From NCBI GenBank assembly GCA_002354805.1, contig DEMH01000004.1, forward strand, positions 230,966 to 294,965: 64,000 nucleotides of DNA, in the 5' to 3' direction. The position numbers and the translations under genes are program-made. This DNA comes from Gammaproteobacteria bacterium UBA2675 (GTDB lineage Bacteria; Pseudomonadota; Gammaproteobacteria; Pseudomonadales; Pseudohongiellaceae). Shown here piece after piece: positions 62,517 to 64,000 of the stretch. The notes below the pieces were generated by a model. It searched no databases. It was not told the DNA's origin and saw nothing but the letters and a program-made list of their open reading frames with translations. How positions within the stretch are numbered: the stretch's first letter is position 1; the number at the start of each line of letters is the position of its first letter.

Positions 62517-63800
62517 ATGTCTGTAAATAAAGTGGAAATTGTTGCCGACCTGGAGGCGCGTGGTTTGATCGCCCAGACGACTTCCGGAGATGAATTAAAA
62601 GCGCACCTGGCGGGTGGCAGTCGCACTCTGTATAGCGGCTTTGACCCGACGGCAGACAGTCTTCATATTGGCCATCTGGTTCCATTGCTGGTGCTGCGAC
62701 GCTTTCAGCTGGCCGGCCATAAACCGCTGGCTCTGGTCGGTGGTGCGACTGGCATGATTGGTGACCCCAGCTTTAAAGCGGCCGAGCGTCAGCTCAACTC
62801 TGTTGAAGTGATCAGCGGTTGGGTGTCCAGCCTGAAGGGGCAGCTGGAGCAGTTTCTGGACTTTGACTGCGGTGCTGCATCGGCGGTGGTGGTAAACAAT
62901 CTGGATTGGACCAAGCAGCTCGGCGTGCTGGATTTTCTGCGGGATGTTGGCAAGCATTTTTCTGTCAATGCAATGATTCAGAAAGAGTCGGTCAAGCAAC
63001 GCATCGAAAGAGAAGGCTCAGGCATCTCCTTTACTGAGTTCAGTTACATGATTCTGCAGTCCTATGATTTTGCGCAGCTCTATCACCAGCACAACTGCAC
63101 TTTACAGGTGGGTGGCAGTGATCAGTGGGGCAACATTACCGGCGGTATTGATCTGACCCGCAGGCTTTATCAGGGGCAGGTGTATGGCTTGACTGTGCCG
63201 CTGGTCACCAAGGCCGATGGGCAGAAGTTCGGCAAGACTGAAACGGGCACTGTGTGGCTGAACGCGGAAAAGACATCTCCCTATGCTTTTTATCAGTTCT
63301 GGTTAAATGCCGCAGATGCGGACGTTTATAAATTCCTGCGCTACTTTACGTTTCTGACACCGGCACAGATTGACGAAATCGAGGCCGCCGATGTGGGTGC
63401 CAGCGGCCGGCCTCAGGCGCAGGGTATTCTGGCGCGTGAGGTAACCGAACTGGTTCATGGGCGCGAAGGGGTGGAGGCGGCCGAGCGAATCAGTTCAGCG
63501 CTATTCTCGGGCCTGCTTGATGAGTTGCGGGAACGAGACTTTGAGCAGCTGCGTCTGGATGGTTTGCCTTCTACAGATATAGGCGACCAAGCGCTTACGC
63601 TGGTTCAGGCTCTGGTGGACAGCAGGCTGGCGCAGTCCAATCGTGCCGCCAGGGAGTTCATCAATGCCGGTGCCGTGTCAGTGAATGGCGAAAAGATCAC
63701 TGATCTGGAGGCGACGATTGGTCGCGCGCAGGCCCGGTTTGATCGTTACATTATCCTTAAGCGCGGCAAGAAGCAGTTTCATCTATTGCGTATTTGCTAG
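62517..63800 (+). CDS. tyrS: Tyrosyl-tRNA synthetase
   Basis: About 427 residues, class I: HIGH-like HIGHLVPLLVLRRF, GGATGMIGDPSF, KFGKTETG (KMSKS equivalent) and a C-terminal S4 RNA-binding domain (AAREFINAGAVSVNG). The start at 62517 has GGAA nine bases upstream; 62499 and 62508 are alternatives. Confidence 0.96.
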   Translation: MSVNKVEIVADLEARGLIAQTTSGDELKAHLAGGSRTLYSGFDPTADSLHIGHLVPLLVLRRFQLAGHKPLALVGGATGMIGDPSFKAAERQLNSVEVISGWVSSLKGQLEQFLDFDCGAASAVVVNNLDWTKQLGVLDFLRDVGKHFSVNAMIQKESVKQRIEREGSGISFTEFSYMILQSYDFAQLYHQHNCTLQVGGSDQWGNITGGIDLTRRLYQGQVYGLTVPLVTKADGQKFGKTETGTVWLNAEKTSPYAFYQFWLNAADADVYKFLRYFTFLTPAQIDEIEAADVGASGRPQAQGILAREVTELVHGREGVEAAERISSALFSGLLDELRERDFEQLRLDGLPSTDIGDQALTLVQALVDSRLAQSNRAAREFINAGAVSVNGEKITDLEATIGRAQARFDRYIILKRGKKQFHLLRIC

Positions 63801-63848
63801 TGTTGCGGCGTGATTTTAAGAAAATGACAGTGCTGTCATAAAAAGTGC

Positions 63849-63876
63849 TTGCAGGCATCAAAAACTGTGGCATAAT
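63849..63876 (+). promoter_or_regulatory. Strong sigma-70 promoter, upstream of tandem pair
   Basis: TTGCAG (63849-63854) and CATAAT (63871-63876) with 16 bases between them. It is followed by GC-rich GCGCGCCCC, resembling the discriminator of growth-rate-controlled rRNA promoters. Confidence 0.6.
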
Positions 63877-63969
63877 GCGCGCCCCTGACAGCTGAAGGGC
63901 AACTTCAGCAGGCAGGATCGGTAAGGAATTTTGATCGACGGTTGATCAAAAAATTGTTCGAAAAAAGCC

Positions 63970-63997
63970 TTGTCAGACTGATTCAAACGCGTATAAT
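63970..63997 (+). promoter_or_regulatory. Strong sigma-70 promoter at the window end
   Basis: TTGTCA (63970-63975) and perfect TATAAT (63992-63997), 16 bases apart. No coding frame starts between the two promoters, so they probably drive a stable RNA, likely 16S rRNA, beyond base 64000. Confidence 0.6.
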
Positions 63998-64000
63998 ACG

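Noticed and set aside
1..64000. CRISPR array or insertion sequence
   Set aside because: No regularly spaced direct repeats and no transposase frame were found.

Overview
The window reads as chromosomal DNA of a free-living, probably marine, gammaproteobacterium. The fur/bamE/recN/grpE/dnaK/dnaJ block, the smpB-ratA-rnfH set beside tmRNA, hemL-thiE-thiD, erpA-anmK-M23 peptidase-tyrS and a tmRNA tag ANDENYALAA are arrangements known from Pseudomonas-like and related marine gammaproteobacteria. A species cannot be named from the sequence alone.

Left edge (1-3540): the tail of a sensor-kinase-like ATPase domain whose nucleotide-binding boxes look degraded, a secreted glycerophosphodiesterase-amidase fusion, a small bacteriocin-like peptide with a double-glycine leader, and a small membrane protein that may be its immunity partner.

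Defence island (3699-20489): a type I restriction-modification locus is split. hsdR and hsdS lie at one end and hsdM about 11 kb away at the other. Between them sit a two-gene nitrilase-like protein plus SMC/Rad50-like ATPase module (7981-12881, the best candidate for an undescribed system), an IetAS-type AAA ATPase plus subtilase pair, a DUF1828/DUF1829-type protein, a shortened GIY-YIG nuclease and a DarG-like macrodomain protein with no DarT next to it.

Nitrogen region (20573-35853): after a DUF2058 protein comes nasR (NIT-ANTAR antiterminator), then a nitrate ABC transporter (nrtA-nrtB-nrtD, minus strand) divergent from nirB-nirD-FAD oxidoreductase-nasA-SUMT/outer-membrane fusion-mobA (plus strand). 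The 627-base divergent region can be read almost completely. Each side has a sigma-54 -24/-12 promoter, then two hexaloop hairpins of the ANTAR type, the second overlapping an intrinsic terminator. Two tandem NtrC-like sites lie between the promoters. The predicted logic is NtrC control of initiation (nitrogen limitation) and NasR control of antitermination (nitrate/nitrite) for both operons.

Middle (35777-43461): a membrane-anchored glycosyltransferase fused to a degenerate phosphoesterase domain, a flippase-like membrane protein, a remnant-bearing spacer, ssrA (tmRNA), an HAD phosphatase, smpB, a sodium-dependent transporter, ratA and rnfH.

Right part (43458-64000): a small Cys-Cys-ending protein with an ArsA-like ATPase, a haem lipoprotein, zur, bamE/fur (divergent), recN, the heat-shock operon grpE-dnaK-dnaJ with a sigma-32 promoter, an adenosine-kinase-like PfkB protein, hemL-thiE-thiD-hemJ, argC, a coiled-coil membrane protein, a bactofilin, erpA, anmK, an M23 peptidase and tyrS. 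Tandem strong promoters at the very end suggest that a stable-RNA (probably rRNA) operon starts just outside the window.
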